The position numbers and the translations under genes are program-made. From a virus, in IMG/VR virus record IMGVR_UViG_3300050120_000105, positions 1 to 60,317 of that record: a DNA stretch of 60,317 nt; one strand, given 5' to 3'. Each line of letters opens with the position of its first letter. Position 1 is the stretch's first letter. The notes beneath the pieces were generated by a model. That model worked only from the letters and a program-made list of their open reading frames with translations. It did no database searches and was not told the DNA's origin. This document shows positions 43,030-50,599 of the stretch, piece after piece.

Positions 43030-43105
43030 TAAGTCTTGGGAGGAAACGCCCCTGAAGGGAGGCGAGCGACCACGATGGGGACCATGAGCGCCTATCTATA
43101 GACAG

Positions 43106-43127
43106 CAAAAACCCCGCGCGGGCGGGG
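43106..43127 (-). terminator. Intrinsic terminator after the NusG-like gene
   Basis: Read leftward: CCCCGC, short loop, GCGGGG followed by TTTTTG. The rightward strand also carries GGGGG followed by TTTTTT a few bases on, so the site may act in both directions. It would stop early leftward transcription before the late genes unless read-through is licensed. Confidence 0.75.
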
Positions 43128-43291
43128 CTTTCGGGGGTTTTTTGTGCAGCCTGCCGTGATGGCGCGCGCCCGCTCAACTACTGCGGCCCTACTCCCCTTC
43201 GGTTGGAATCCCTCTCGGTAGCAAATCTCTCGATTTGCCTGCGCAGGAGCCTCTTTGCCCCTCGCCGAACCGTTGTTACACCGTGACGGTG

Positions 43292-43864
43292 CTATACCGC
43301 TTCGACCTGATCCTCGGATAAATCCAACGGGACCATGCGCCCTAAGAGGTTCACAAGAGCGGTGAGTCGCCGCTTGTTGTCAAGCGAGGCGATGTGAGCC
43401 GTCCACATATCGAACGAGTGGCCCTTGATCCGGACCTCCTGGCCGACATAGAACGCCCGCTTGCGCTGGCCCGGCGGGACGTCGAGCAGCATCTCGAATT
43501 TACGGATTTCGCCCAGCATTTTGGGCCGAACGATGACCGGGGCGCTTTCCTGCCTGACATAGCCGATGATGTCGTCGCTGATCTTCTTCAGGCGCGTCAG
43601 ATCGGCTTCGAAATCCGGGATCAGGATCAGGCCAGAAAAGATCGCCACGGTGCGTTCGCGATAGCGGTTCCAGCCCGTTTTGCGGCTGATCTTCTCCTTC
43701 GGCAGGTAGTTGTCGACGCCGCGCTCGGTCAATTTGGCCTCGACAGCCAGTTCCCGGTTCGGACGCACGCGAAGCAGGTAGTGGTGCTTTGGGACAGGGC
43801 GAACGATGCAGGATGGCGGTTCCATGAATTCGATGAAATCCCCGATATGGTAGAGCGCTGTCAT
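43292..43864 (-). CDS. NusG/RfaH-like transcription antitermination protein
   Basis: 190 aa from ATG 43864; the longer frame upstream runs through a palindromic repeat and is not preferred. KHHYLLRVRPNRELAVEAKL, NYLPKEKISRKTG and a-x-FSGLILIPDF form an NGN domain (about 25-110). RAFYVGQEVRIKGHSFDMWT and LVNLLGRMVPLDLSEDQVEA form the KOW domain (about 130-185). Such proteins ride on RNA polymerase and suppress pausing or termination. Placed just before a strong terminator and the late genes, it is the likely functional equivalent of lambda Q. Confidence 0.85.
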   Translation of the reverse strand: MTALYHIGDFIEFMEPPSCIVRPVPKHHYLLRVRPNRELAVEAKLTERGVDNYLPKEKISRKTGWNRYRERTVAIFSGLILIPDFEADLTRLKKISDDIIGYVRQESAPVIVRPKMLGEIRKFEMLLDVPPGQRKRAFYVGQEVRIKGHSFDMWTAHIASLDNKRRLTALVNLLGRMVPLDLSEDQVEAV

Positions 43865-43878
43865 GTTCGGTTGCCCTT

Positions 43879-43914
43879 CTACGCGGCGCGAAGCCGCTAT
43901 GCGTAGCGCTGTGG
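43879..43914. repeat. Palindromic element type A
   Basis: 36 bp, CTACGCGGCGCGAAGCCGCT then ATGCGTAGCGCTGTGG, identical to 47387-47422. It lies between the replication gene stop and the NusG-like start, in the leader of the latter. Confidence 0.85.
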
Positions 43915-43919
43915 GTGAT

Positions 43920-45089
43920 CTACTTGAAGTCGGCCATGTCCTGTTCGGTCGGTTCGGGTTGTGGCGGGCCGGTGGTGTAGATTTTGCCCTCGACCGACGG
44001 GGGCCACGGCCAGGGGGCGCGAAAGCCAACAGCTAGGGCCGGGCGGGCCCCGAAGACGCTCGCGTTCAAAAGTTCGGTCCAAGCAGCCACCTGCCGATAA
44101 TCCTCAATCGCGACCCATTTCGAGCTGTCGGCGGCGCCCGCAAAGGCTAGGATTTGAGGGGTGATCTCGCCAGGGTAGGTAATTCTGCCCTTGTGTTCGA
44201 AGGGGCGCGCGCGGGTGACGGCGTACAGCGTCGAGATCGCTTTGCCCTCGGGGCTATCGGCCAAAATTCCAGTCACGCCGCCATGCCGCTGCGTTGGATC
44301 CCGCTTGGCAAATTCAGCCCAGGCCGCGGTTTCCTTCAGGAACAGATGCGCGCCGAGCACATTGGGCGGTTTGCGCTGCGCCTTGCGATAGGCGACGTAG
44401 CCGCGGGCGGCCGACCGGGCGAGGTTTTGTTCCTCGGGCTTGAGCGCCGACCAGACTTGCTGCGCCAACGATTGTCGCAGTATCGGCTCTTGCCAGTCTT
44501 TTTCGAAATCCTTCCAACTTTCATCGATCTCGACCGACCCCCCGGAGGGGGGCTGGGGGGATTCTTCAGGTTCAGGTTCAGAAGTTAGGCCACGTACGCA
44601 GTTAGGTGGCTGCTGGGGGGCTAAGTGGGGGGCTAACTGTTCTTCATCCTCAGAATTTGCAACTTTCCTAGGAGAGGGGCTAATTTCAACGCTTTCGGAA
44701 TTAGAATTTCCTTCTACGGCTTCGACTTTGCCTTCTGCGGCGGCCTCGATCACCTCGGGATCGGCGTCGATCATCAGCCGGATTTCGTCGGTCGTGCGAC
44801 GCCCGCGGCCATCTGCATTGCGGCGCCCGTTTTCATCCAGCCATTGAGGCATCCGGACAACGGCCCCGATGCTTTCCAGCCATATCAGCCGGCGCCGGAC
44901 GGTCTCTGGCGCGAATTCGGTATCCTCGGCGAGCTGCGCGAGACTGACGAAACACATACCTTCGCCGTTGACGTAGAGCGTCAGCGTTGAAAGCACGAGC
45001 TTGGCGTAGGGATTGCGCAGCCGAAGGTTACGAGCCCAGGCATGGGCCTCGTCTGCGGCGATACGGCGTTTGCGGCGGGGATTGGTCAA
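43920..45089 (-). CDS. Replication initiator, lambda O-like
   Basis: 389 aa. Residues about 12-95 form a winged helix (LRLRNPYAKLVLSTLTLYVN, SLAQLAEDTEFAPETVRRRL, RRRTTDEIRLMIDADPE), the HTH_36 type found in phage replication O proteins. A disordered acidic, Pro/Ser-rich middle (about 125-195) is followed by a helical C-terminal part. It should bind origin repeats and load the host helicase. The middle segment's DNA carries G-rich direct repeats at 44615-44684 that could be the origin itself, as in lambda. Confidence 0.75.
   Translation of the reverse strand: MTNPRRKRRIAADEAHAWARNLRLRNPYAKLVLSTLTLYVNGEGMCFVSLAQLAEDTEFAPETVRRRLIWLESIGAVVRMPQWLDENGRRNADGRGRRTTDEIRLMIDADPEVIEAAAEGKVEAVEGNSNSESVEISPSPRKVANSEDEEQLAPHLAPQQPPNCVRGLTSEPEPEESPQPPSGGSVEIDESWKDFEKDWQEPILRQSLAQQVWSALKPEEQNLARSAARGYVAYRKAQRKPPNVLGAHLFLKETAAWAEFAKRDPTQRHGGVTGILADSPEGKAISTLYAVTRARPFEHKGRITYPGEITPQILAFAGAADSSKWVAIEDYRQVAAWTELLNASVFGARPALAVGFRAPWPWPPSVEGKIYTTGPPQPEPTEQDMADFK
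44584..44715. other. Candidate replication origin inside the initiator gene
   Basis: Three related 12-mers on the + strand: GGGGGGCTAAGT (44615-44626), GGGGGGCTAACT (44627-44638), GAGGGGCTAATT (44673-44684), plus two GTTAGG sites 17 bp apart (44584, 44601). An AT-richer stretch lies around 44645-44715. Iterons beside an AT-rich segment within the initiator gene is the lambda ori layout; function here is inferred. Confidence 0.4.
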
Positions 45090-45322
45090 AGCGGATAGTT
45101 CCTCGCGTTATAAGCTACCGCTCGCGCCTGGCCGCTGATACACGGCGGCGTCCCCTCGCCCTCGATCCGGTCCAGGTCGCGCCAGAACTCGACCCAATGC
45201 ACATCGCGCGGTCCGTCCGCTTCATGCCGCGTCACCTTGACGACGCCGCAGCCGTTCTGGCATTCGCGCTCGGTCTTGTGGGGCGAGATGACGTTGCCGT
45301 CTTTGGGCCAGCGGTGTTTCAT
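45086..45322 (-). CDS. Zinc-finger-like small protein (paralogue pair, member 1)
   Basis: 78 aa from ATG 45322 (ATGA overlap). TERECQNGCGVVKVTRHEAD and TPPCISGQARA give C-x3-C ... C spacing. The upstream neighbour has the same plan (TERTCKVCGAVKVTLHP ... PAC), so the two are tandem paralogues. Similar small Cys proteins occur in other alphaproteobacterial phages; role unknown. Confidence 0.6.
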   Translation of the reverse strand: MKHRWPKDGNVISPHKTERECQNGCGVVKVTRHEADGPRDVHWVEFWRDLDRIEGEGTPPCISGQARAVAYNARNYPL

Positions 45323-45588
45323 GTCTTGCTTCCCGCCCCGACCGGCACGCACGCCGGCGCATCGAACGTCTCGACCTGCACCGCATCCGCCGATCGCCGC
45401 CAGGCCCTTCCGCCGCCGCCTTTCGGATGCAGCGTGACCTTGACCGCGCCGCAGACCTTGCAGGTGCGCTCGGTTTGCGGATAGCCGGAGGCGGACCTTG
45501 CCGCCGGCACCCATACCGGAGACTCGAAGGTGTGCTTCAAGGCCGGCATGTGGAGGACGTAGCCTTCGGGGATGGTGTTCATGTTCAT
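45319..45588 (-). CDS. Zinc-finger-like small protein (paralogue pair, member 2)
   Basis: 89 aa. YPQTERTCKVCGAVKVTLHP has a C-x2-C pair, followed by W and DAPACVPVG, the same order as the downstream paralogue. The ATG follows the type R flanking element C1 directly. Unknown function; DNA or RNA binding is plausible. Confidence 0.55.
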   Translation of the reverse strand: MNMNTIPEGYVLHMPALKHTFESPVWVPAARSASGYPQTERTCKVCGAVKVTLHPKGGGGRAWRRSADAVQVETFDAPACVPVGAGSKT

Positions 45589-45597
45589 TTGGTTTCG

Positions 45598-45651
45598 GGA
45601 TAGTTCAACTTTGATTCCTCGTTATTAGCATCGGCGGTGTCGGCTAAGTTC
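45598..45651. repeat. Cassette-flanking element C1 (downstream end of cassette 1)
   Basis: 54 bp. On the + strand it starts GGATAGTTCAACTTTGATTC and ends GTCGGCTAAGTTC. It is inverted relative to C2, so the two face each other across the GapR-like gene. The CTA within GGCTAAG is the gene's TAG stop on the - strand. Differs from C3 at only 3 positions. Confidence 0.85.
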
Positions 45652-46267
45652 CGGATGTTTCGGCTTCGACCTTCGCTTTCGGCTCGGACCGCATGCGTTT
45701 CGCCGCCGCCGCCTCTTCAGCGCGATCGGCTGCGCTCTTGACATGCGACTTGCGGATGCCGTCGATGTCTTCAGTCGGGAAGCGTCCAGTATCGTCGAAG
45801 TCTTCACGCTTGATCGGCTTGATCGTTGGGGCGGGCTCGTCGACTTCCTCCGCAACCGGATTGCCGTCAGTGTCGCGATAGACGCGAACCGGCAAGCCTC
45901 CGAGTTTGAGCACGATCTCGCCATGCGGCGGAACGATGCTTTTGAGAAATTCGACAGCCTCTTCGCGCGCGGCGAGATCGACGGCGAACTTGCCGAGCGC
46001 CATGAACAGCGGCGGTTCTTCGGCCATGCCGATCGCGTGCATATAGGTATCGAGCAGCGCTTCGGCCTGTTGGCGCTTGGCGGGATCTTCCGCACGAAGC
46101 GCGATCAGTTTTCGAATTGTCTTGGTATCGAAGCCGAGGGCCTTGCCGCGCTGGAAGATTTCCTTTTGTTGTTCGCTCAGTTGCTTCTTGCGGTCGATGA
46201 CGCCCTCGATCTCTTCGATCAGGCCGCGCAATTCCTTGCCGCTCTTGGTGCCCTTGCCGATGCTCAT
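45644..46267 (-). CDS. GapR-like (DUF2312) DNA-binding protein, cargo of cassette 1
   Basis: 207 aa. Residues about 10-80 (LRGLIEEIEGVIDRKKQLSE, then EIFQRGKALGFDTKTIRKLI ALRAEDP) match the GapR/DUF2312 coiled-coil fold, which grips overtwisted DNA in alphaproteobacteria. The ~125-residue C-terminal extension is not part of that family; its MALGKFAVDLAAREEAVEFL and PVRVYRDTDGNPVAEEV parts are unassigned. It may act on phage replication or chromosome structure. Bounded by inverted elements C2 and C1; the stop codon lies inside C1. Confidence 0.75.
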   Translation of the reverse strand: MSIGKGTKSGKELRGLIEEIEGVIDRKKQLSEQQKEIFQRGKALGFDTKTIRKLIALRAEDPAKRQQAEALLDTYMHAIGMAEEPPLFMALGKFAVDLAAREEAVEFLKSIVPPHGEIVLKLGGLPVRVYRDTDGNPVAEEVDEPAPTIKPIKREDFDDTGRFPTEDIDGIRKSHVKSAADRAEEAAAAKRMRSEPKAKVEAETSGT

Positions 46268-46281
46268 AACTTCATCCTTCA

Positions 46282-46333
46282 GAACTTAGCCGCTGCATTA
46301 CCGTTTCGTCGTGACGCTAAAGTTGTACTGTCC
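46282..46333. repeat. Cassette-flanking element C2 (upstream end of cassette 1)
   Basis: 52 bp. On the - strand: GGACAGTACAACTTTAGCGT...GCAGCGGCTAAGTTC, then TGAAGGATGAAGTT and the ATG at 46267. Differs from C4 at 2 positions. Confidence 0.85.
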
Positions 46334-46344
46334 ATATCTGTCTC

Positions 46345-46563
46345 CTACCGCGGCACGATCTTGTATCCAGCCTGATGCAGCCCATCCAACACAGCCCGCA
46401 CTGGAATGCTGCTTTCGCTTAGCAATCGTCCCGACCAACGATAAGGCACCATCGACAGCGCACACGCGATCACTTCATCCGGATCAAGCAACGGCCCGGC
46501 GCGAGGCTTGCGGGCTTCGAGCGGCATGCGGTCGATGCTGACGGGGAGCGTGGAGGGTTTCAT
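46345..46563 (-). CDS. Small phage protein, unknown
   Basis: 72 aa (MKPSTLPVSIDRMPLEARKP...). Has ACALSMVPYRWSGRLLSESS and VRAVLDGLHQAGYKIVPR, a helical, basic protein that could bind DNA. Coupled to the HNH gene upstream. Confidence 0.5.
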   Translation of the reverse strand: MKPSTLPVSIDRMPLEARKPRAGPLLDPDEVIACALSMVPYRWSGRLLSESSIPVRAVLDGLHQAGYKIVPR

Positions 46564-46871
46564 TCGGCGGGCTCCAGCAGATCAGCCATCCCTAGCGATT
46601 CCCGCTTCCGCTGCTTGATGCCACGCCGTCGTATCGGCGCGTCGTATTGATTGTGGCAGCGCTGGCACCACGCACGCAGGTTTTCATCCGAACAATTCTC
46701 GGGGACGTGATCGAGATGCGCGACCGTCAGCACAATCTTTGAACCGTCGCGGATGCTGTAATTCTGGGCTCCGCAATCCTCGCATTTGTTGCCCGCGCGC
46801 GCCCGAATTCGCAGACTGATTTGCTTCCAGTCTTTCGGGTATCGATCCTTATTTTCGGGGCGAATGGGCAT
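46560..46871 (-). CDS. HNH endonuclease-like protein
   Basis: 103 aa. NKCEDCGAQNYSIRDGSKIV then TVAHLDHVPENCSDENLRAW and CQRCHNQYDA: two CxxC zinc pairs around a beta-beta-alpha metal HNH core (A-H-x-D-H...N...H). Likely cleaves DNA in recombination, packaging or as a free-standing nuclease. Coupled at both ends. Confidence 0.8.
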   Translation of the reverse strand: MPIRPENKDRYPKDWKQISLRIRARAGNKCEDCGAQNYSIRDGSKIVLTVAHLDHVPENCSDENLRAWCQRCHNQYDAPIRRRGIKQRKRESLGMADLLEPAE

Positions 46872-47332
46872 TATACAGCCACTCCCGCGCGCATCTTGTC
46901 GAGCGCAGATCGCCCCGGCATAGGATCGCCGAAAAATCCTCCAGTCAGCCCGCGCTCACGGATGCGGTCGCGAAGCTCCTGGTCGAACACCAGCTTCGAT
47001 TTTGGCGTGAGCGCGATATGGCCGGCATAGTCGATCGTGACCGGACACGGCTTTCCCGGCAGCGGCGCCGGTTTCGGCTTTCGCCTGGGGAGATCCTCGA
47101 ATTCGATCATCAGCGCCACTTCGGCCTTGATGGCGAGCCGTCGCGCCTTGCGTTCGTCGACCCGGCGCTGGGTGCGGACTTCCGACATCATCGACTGGCA
47201 GGTCGAGCGCGGATGGCCGACCTTGCTCACGATATCGTCCCACGGGACGCGGCGACCTTCCAGCGAACAGGTGTCCACGGTGTCGGTCATGTATTTGAGC
47301 TGTTCCGCCGTCCATCGGTTTTCGTAACGCAT
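46871..47332 (-). CDS. SANT/Myb-like DNA-binding protein
   Basis: 153 aa. NRWTAEQLKYMTDTVDTCSL, VPWDDIVSKVGHPRSTCQSM has the W...W...helix spacing of a Myb/SANT repeat. The C-terminal half carries a basic Pro-rich linker (RRKPKPAPLPGKP). Role unknown; a regulator of the leftward operon is possible. Confidence 0.6.
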   Translation of the reverse strand: MRYENRWTAEQLKYMTDTVDTCSLEGRRVPWDDIVSKVGHPRSTCQSMMSEVRTQRRVDERKARRLAIKAEVALMIEFEDLPRRKPKPAPLPGKPCPVTIDYAGHIALTPKSKLVFDQELRDRIRERGLTGGFFGDPMPGRSALDKMRAGVAV

Positions 47333-47386
47333 TTACTTTTCCTTCCCTGTTATTTCGTTACGATCACCGTGCCCGGCGAAGCCTCT

Positions 47387-47422
47387 CTACGCGGCGCGAA
47401 GCCGCTATGCGTAGCGCTGTGG
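47387..47422. repeat. Palindromic element type A
   Basis: 36 bp identical to 43879-43914. It covers the last codons and the TAG stop of the 47405-47704 gene (PQRYA then stop), so the element has supplied that gene's end. Confidence 0.85.
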
Positions 47423-47704
47423 CGAAGACGGGTCGCGCAGCGCCATCGCGGCGCCATCGACCAGAAAATTCGCCAGTTGGTCTTTTGTGATTTCGAATTC
47501 GAAAAACACGCCGCCAGCCGATTGAACCTTGACCACGAAGGTATTGCGCAGCGGCTCGGTCAGGTAGAACAGCTTTGCCTTCGGGTAGGCGTAAGGCTCA
47601 CGCGGCGCGTGGGCGTTGGTGAGGATGGTCTTATTTGGACAGTTCAACTTTGATTCCTCGTTATGAGCAGCGGCGGTGTCGGCTAAGTTCTTCGTGCCGG
47701 TCAC
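47405..47704 (-). CDS. Small protein built over two repeats, unknown
   Basis: 99 aa from GTG 47704, which overlaps the methyltransferase stop (GTGA). Residues about 5-25 (NLADTAAAHNEESKLNCPNK) are the translation of flanking element C3 and the last residues come from the type A palindrome. The unique core is NTFVVKVQSAGGVFFEFEIT plus DQLANFLVDGAAMALRD. A TTG at about residue 20, preceded by GAGGA, is an alternative start that would skip the repeat. Confidence 0.5.
   Translation of the reverse strand: MTGTKNLADTAAAHNEESKLNCPNKTILTNAHAPREPYAYPKAKLFYLTEPLRNTFVVKVQSAGGVFFEFEITKDQLANFLVDGAAMALRDPSSPQRYA
47637..47690. repeat. Cassette-flanking element C3 (downstream end of cassette 2)
   Basis: 54 bp. 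+ strand: GGACAGTTCAACTTTGATTC...GTCGGCTAAGTTC. Inverted relative to C4, facing it across the methyltransferase gene. 51 of 54 positions equal C1. Confidence 0.85.
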
Positions 47705-48444
47705 AGTTCAAGTGCCTCTTGCTTTGCGGGCTTCGGCGGTTCGATGAACAAGTCAGGTCGCGCCAGCGCGTCGGTGATGCGGCGGCAGGCGATGTCGAAA
47801 TACTTGGGCTCAATCTCGATGCCGATGAACTTTCGGCCGAGCTTGACGGCGGCAACGCCGGTTGTGCCGGATCCCATGAAGGGGTCGAGGATGGTTTCGC
47901 CGGCATCGGAAAAAAGTTCTATCCACTCTCCGATAAGTTCGACCGGCTTTTGTGTGGGATGTTCGCCACGCGGTGACGGATAGGACCAGACAGCGCGCGA
48001 TCCTCCACCGTTCCAGCGTTTTGTTTCGTCTGCTCTATGGAAAATCGCAACGGCTTCCCATCCCGTCGCAGGCCTGTCGCCAGTAAACTGCGGCGCTCCG
48101 TTCGGCTTAACCCAAATTCCAAATCTCACCAGGGGAAGCCCGCTCGCCTCAGCGACTCCGATATGCCGCCAGTCGCATGTTAGGATGACCCACCTCCGCG
48201 CGATCGAAATCATCAACTCACACAATGTCAGAAAGTCTTCGCGGCTTAAGGATTCGAAATGGATACTGGCGACATTGTCCGCACCGCCGTTTTTTCCGAT
48301 ACGAGTTCGCGCGCCCGCATGAGTAACGGCGTCATAAGGCGGATCAGTCACCACGGCATCGACCTTGCCCAGTGTCGGCAGAATCTCCCGGCAGTCGCCG
48401 AGATAAAGCGTCACGCCTTCCGCCAGATGTTCGACACGATTCAT
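47701..48444 (-). CDS. DNA N4/N6 methyltransferase, cargo of cassette 2
   Basis: 247 aa. Catalytic motif IV DAVVTDPPYDAVTHAG (DPPY) comes near the N-terminus and the AdoMet motif ILDPFMGSGTTGVAAVKLGR near the C-terminus, the beta-class order used by CcrM-type and many phage enzymes. EHPTQKPVELIGEWIELFSD links the two. It should methylate adenine N6 or cytosine N4 and may protect phage DNA. Bounded by inverted elements C4 (5') and C3 (3'). Confidence 0.9.
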   Translation of the reverse strand: MNRVEHLAEGVTLYLGDCREILPTLGKVDAVVTDPPYDAVTHAGARTRIGKNGGADNVASIHFESLSREDFLTLCELMISIARRWVILTCDWRHIGVAEASGLPLVRFGIWVKPNGAPQFTGDRPATGWEAVAIFHRADETKRWNGGGSRAVWSYPSPRGEHPTQKPVELIGEWIELFSDAGETILDPFMGSGTTGVAAVKLGRKFIGIEIEPKYFDIACRRITDALARPDLFIEPPKPAKQEALEL

Positions 48445-48456
48445 TTTCTGCCTTCA

Positions 48457-48508
48457 GAACTTAGCCGCTGCCTTACCGTTTCGTCGTGACGCTAAAGTTG
48501 TACTATCC
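48457..48508. repeat. Cassette-flanking element C4 (upstream end of cassette 2)
   Basis: 52 bp. On the - strand GGATAGTACAACTTTAGCGT...GCAGCGGCTAAGTTC, then TGAAGGCAGAAA and ATG 48444. The element ends at the ribosome binding site. Confidence 0.85.
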
Positions 48509-48530
48509 ATATCCAACCTAACGGCGAGCA

Positions 48531-48755
48531 TCATTGCGGCCTCCGCATCTTGCAATCGCATAGCCATTCCATGTGGACGACGTACTGATCATGATGCGGC
48601 ATCTGGACTCGCGGCCGAAGGATGATCCAGCCGAGGCGCAGCCAATCCAGGGCCTGCCAGCGCGGCACGTAATGGATGATGCGGTCCTTCACCGAACGAA
48701 CTCTGCTGATGGCGAAATCTCTCGCGCATGTGCGTAGCTTTTTGCGGGAAGCCAT
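48531..48755 (-). CDS. Small phage protein, unknown
   Basis: 74 aa, basic and Trp-rich (MASRKKLRTCARDFAISRVR, VPRWQALDWLRLGWIILRPR). Overlaps the upstream frame by 67 bp, so one of the two starts may be later than drawn. No domain recognised. Confidence 0.4.
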   Translation of the reverse strand: MASRKKLRTCARDFAISRVRSVKDRIIHYVPRWQALDWLRLGWIILRPRVQMPHHDQYVVHMEWLCDCKMRRPQ

Positions 48756-48886
48756 TTATTGGACCGATTGAGCGGAATATGCCGCGAAGGTGCGCGCGGT
48801 CGCGATTTGGCGAATGTCGCTTCCGGCCAGCCCTTGATCCGATCGGCGTTGCGTCGCGCTCCGCGATATTCTGATGCGTGTTTCAT
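48689..48886 (-). CDS. Small basic protein, unknown
   Basis: 65 aa (MKHASEYRGARRNADRIKGW...). The ATG overlaps the methyltransferase-fusion stop (ATGA), which favours translation. Rich in Arg/Ser/Ala. Unknown. Confidence 0.45.
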   Translation of the reverse strand: MKHASEYRGARRNADRIKGWPEATFAKSRPRAPSRHIPLNRSNKWLPAKSYAHAREISPSAEFVR

Positions 48887-50010
48887 GCCGCTTCGTCCTC
48901 TGCGTTTGGCTGTGCCTTGCGCACGGGACTCGCCGTGAACCGGATCGCGTCGTCAGGCTTGGAAAGGGCTTCGCGGCAGCCAGGCGGTATCCAGAACGGC
49001 GCCAGTGGCTGGGCTCCCTTCAACCAGACCAGCCACATGTACGCGGTTGCGGTAGATCCCTCCGGGTCCCATCGCCCCTTGCAGAGATTGACGCGCTCGG
49101 CAAAGAACGCGATCAGCGTCGGCGGTGTGTCCTTGAAGATGCGTTCATAGCGACCGATCGAATCGAGCCATTGCACGCGCATGAACATCGCAATGCCGGT
49201 GCCGACCAGATCGAGCGCTTTCAGCACAAAGGCCTCGCCGAGATCGCCGAAGGGCGGGTTGGTGATGATCCAGTCCGCGCCTCGGAGTATTTCGGGACCG
49301 AGGAAGTCGACAACGCGGTCGCCATAACCATAATCGTGAATGTCGGAGGCGATCACCGAGCGGAAATATTCCCGCAACACTTCGGCCATGTGGCCATCGC
49401 CGCATGCCGGTTCCCACGCGTGCTGCCATTTGCAATGGCCGCGACGTTCGAGGTGCGGGAAAACATGTTCGATCAGCGCGCGCGTAGCCCAGGGCGGCGT
49501 CGGGAAGTGGTCTAGGCTGTCGTCGGGTTCCTGCCGTGAGCCCATGACGGCGCGGGCACTGTTGATGGCGGCCTCGCCGATCCGCATCAGATCCATGGTG
49601 ACGCGGGTCTGGCCGGCTTCCATTTCGTCGCGCCACGCGCCGACGCGCGCCTCAAACTCTGCCGGGGGCACCGCAGCCATCTTTTGGGCATGAGCCGAAA
49701 ACTTATGAGAGACGCCGATATCCTCCAGTTTGATCGGAGAAACCCCTTCCGGTTCGGCAGTGGTTTTGGCTGGAGGGCGGCCGCCCTTATGGAGCCCAAT
49801 GGTCTCTTTTTGCGCGGCAATCATCTGGCCGAATCGGCGCTCGGCGTGAAAACGAATCTCGGCGGCGTCGATTTCGAGGCTACGATCACCGGCGCGCCGA
49901 GCGTATTCCTTCATCGCCACGGCCTTGTCGAGGATCGACTTGACGTCGTCGACGGCCTTGGCCTCGGCGAGCATGATGCGGGCTTGATCGTAGGGGACGA
50001 GATCCGTCAT
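48883..50010 (-). CDS. DNA adenine methyltransferase with N-terminal ParB-like helical domain
   Basis: 375 aa. The first ~170 residues (QARIMLAEAKAVDDVKSILD, DAAEIRFHAERRFGQMIAAQ, LEDIGVSHKFSAHAQKMAAV) resemble a helical domain found in phage ParB-like proteins. The rest is a methyltransferase: motif I HAWEPACGDGHMAEVLREYF then ASDIHDYG, and motif IV ADWIITNPPFGDLGEAF (NPPF). Probably an N6-adenine enzyme with motif I before IV. It may modify phage DNA. It is the third methyltransferase of this genome. Confidence 0.8.
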   Translation of the reverse strand: MTDLVPYDQARIMLAEAKAVDDVKSILDKAVAMKEYARRAGDRSLEIDAAEIRFHAERRFGQMIAAQKETIGLHKGGRPPAKTTAEPEGVSPIKLEDIGVSHKFSAHAQKMAAVPPAEFEARVGAWRDEMEAGQTRVTMDLMRIGEAAINSARAVMGSRQEPDDSLDHFPTPPWATRALIEHVFPHLERRGHCKWQHAWEPACGDGHMAEVLREYFRSVIASDIHDYGYGDRVVDFLGPEILRGADWIITNPPFGDLGEAFVLKALDLVGTGIAMFMRVQWLDSIGRYERIFKDTPPTLIAFFAERVNLCKGRWDPEGSTATAYMWLVWLKGAQPLAPFWIPPGCREALSKPDDAIRFTASPVRKAQPNAEDEAA

Positions 50011-50036
50011 CTAGCGAACCTCGCGACAGGTCATTT

Positions 50037-50420
50037 TCAGCCGGGAGGCAGCGCCTCCCGATAGATTTCCTTGCCGGGCACCAAATCCCAGATGTTCCGG
50101 CAGAATGGTTCGCCGTGCGTCATGTCCATCAACCACTTCATGGTGACGCCACGATCCCAAAACCACTCGCCGCGCAGATGGCCTTCGCGCAATTGCTGAT
50201 GCACCAGCGGTTCGACATCCGGCGGAGCCGCGACGACCCCAATAAGTTCGAGTTTCCGCGCGCTGCCAACTTGGAGATCGGAAAGCCGGTGCCAATGGTC
50301 GCGTGAGTATCCGACCTTGATCGCGTCGGCCTCCGCATCGCGGATGAAGTAAACTGAGCCGAGTTCGGTTTCCGCGATCCAGAATTCTCGCAGAGAGACC
50401 AATCGAGTACGCAGGAACAT
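50037..50420 (-). CDS. GIY-YIG-like (T5orf172/Mug113) protein
   Basis: 127 aa. GSVYFIRDAEADAIKVGYSR DHWHRLSDLQVGSARKLELI GVV then LVHQQLREGHLRGEWFWDRG is the T5orf172 variant of the GIY-YIG nuclease fold (VYF ... IKVGYS ... R-L-x-x-LQ ... E ... GEWF). May nick or bind DNA. GAGGGTG lies upstream of the ATG. Confidence 0.8.
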   Translation of the reverse strand: MFLRTRLVSLREFWIAETELGSVYFIRDAEADAIKVGYSRDHWHRLSDLQVGSARKLELIGVVAAPPDVEPLVHQQLREGHLRGEWFWDRGVTMKWLMDMTHGEPFCRNIWDLVPGKEIYREALPPG

Positions 50421-50599
50421 AACACCCTCGCTGGCTGGCGATACAATCTAAGCGTTTAGCACAGAATGCGGCGATCTTCATGATTAAGGTTGCACTCATA
50501 GGTTTGCACTCGCTCGGGATAAGAACCGTTCGACGACGCACGCAAAACTCATTTACCGGGGACGCAACACAACGCGCAGAAACCGCTCAAAAAAAGCAG
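50421..50599. other. 179-bp gap in the leftward operon
   Basis: No gene seen. On the - strand a T7 run (50590-50596) follows no strong stem. TTGCAC/TTGCGT hexamers occur but without matching -10 boxes. A leftward promoter for the GIY-YIG and methyltransferase genes could lie here. Confidence 0.3.

Larger units (their letters stand above)
42950..43291. promoter_or_regulatory. 342-bp structured region between antiterminator and terminase genes
   Basis: No gene. Contains a 10-bp perfect stem with a 17-nt loop (42993-43029, arms GGGCCGCTCG/CGAGCGGCCC), an intrinsic terminator (43106-43127), a GCAAATC/GATTTGC hairpin near 43219-43236, and the 13-bp palindrome CACCGTGACGGTG at about 43281-43293. 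It is the natural place for late-transcript control and for the packaging initiation site. Confidence 0.55.

Noticed and set aside
43147-43230. tRNA-like stretch (GGTTGGAATCC resembling a T arm)
   Set aside because: No matching acceptor stem, anticodon arm or CCA could be placed on either strand.
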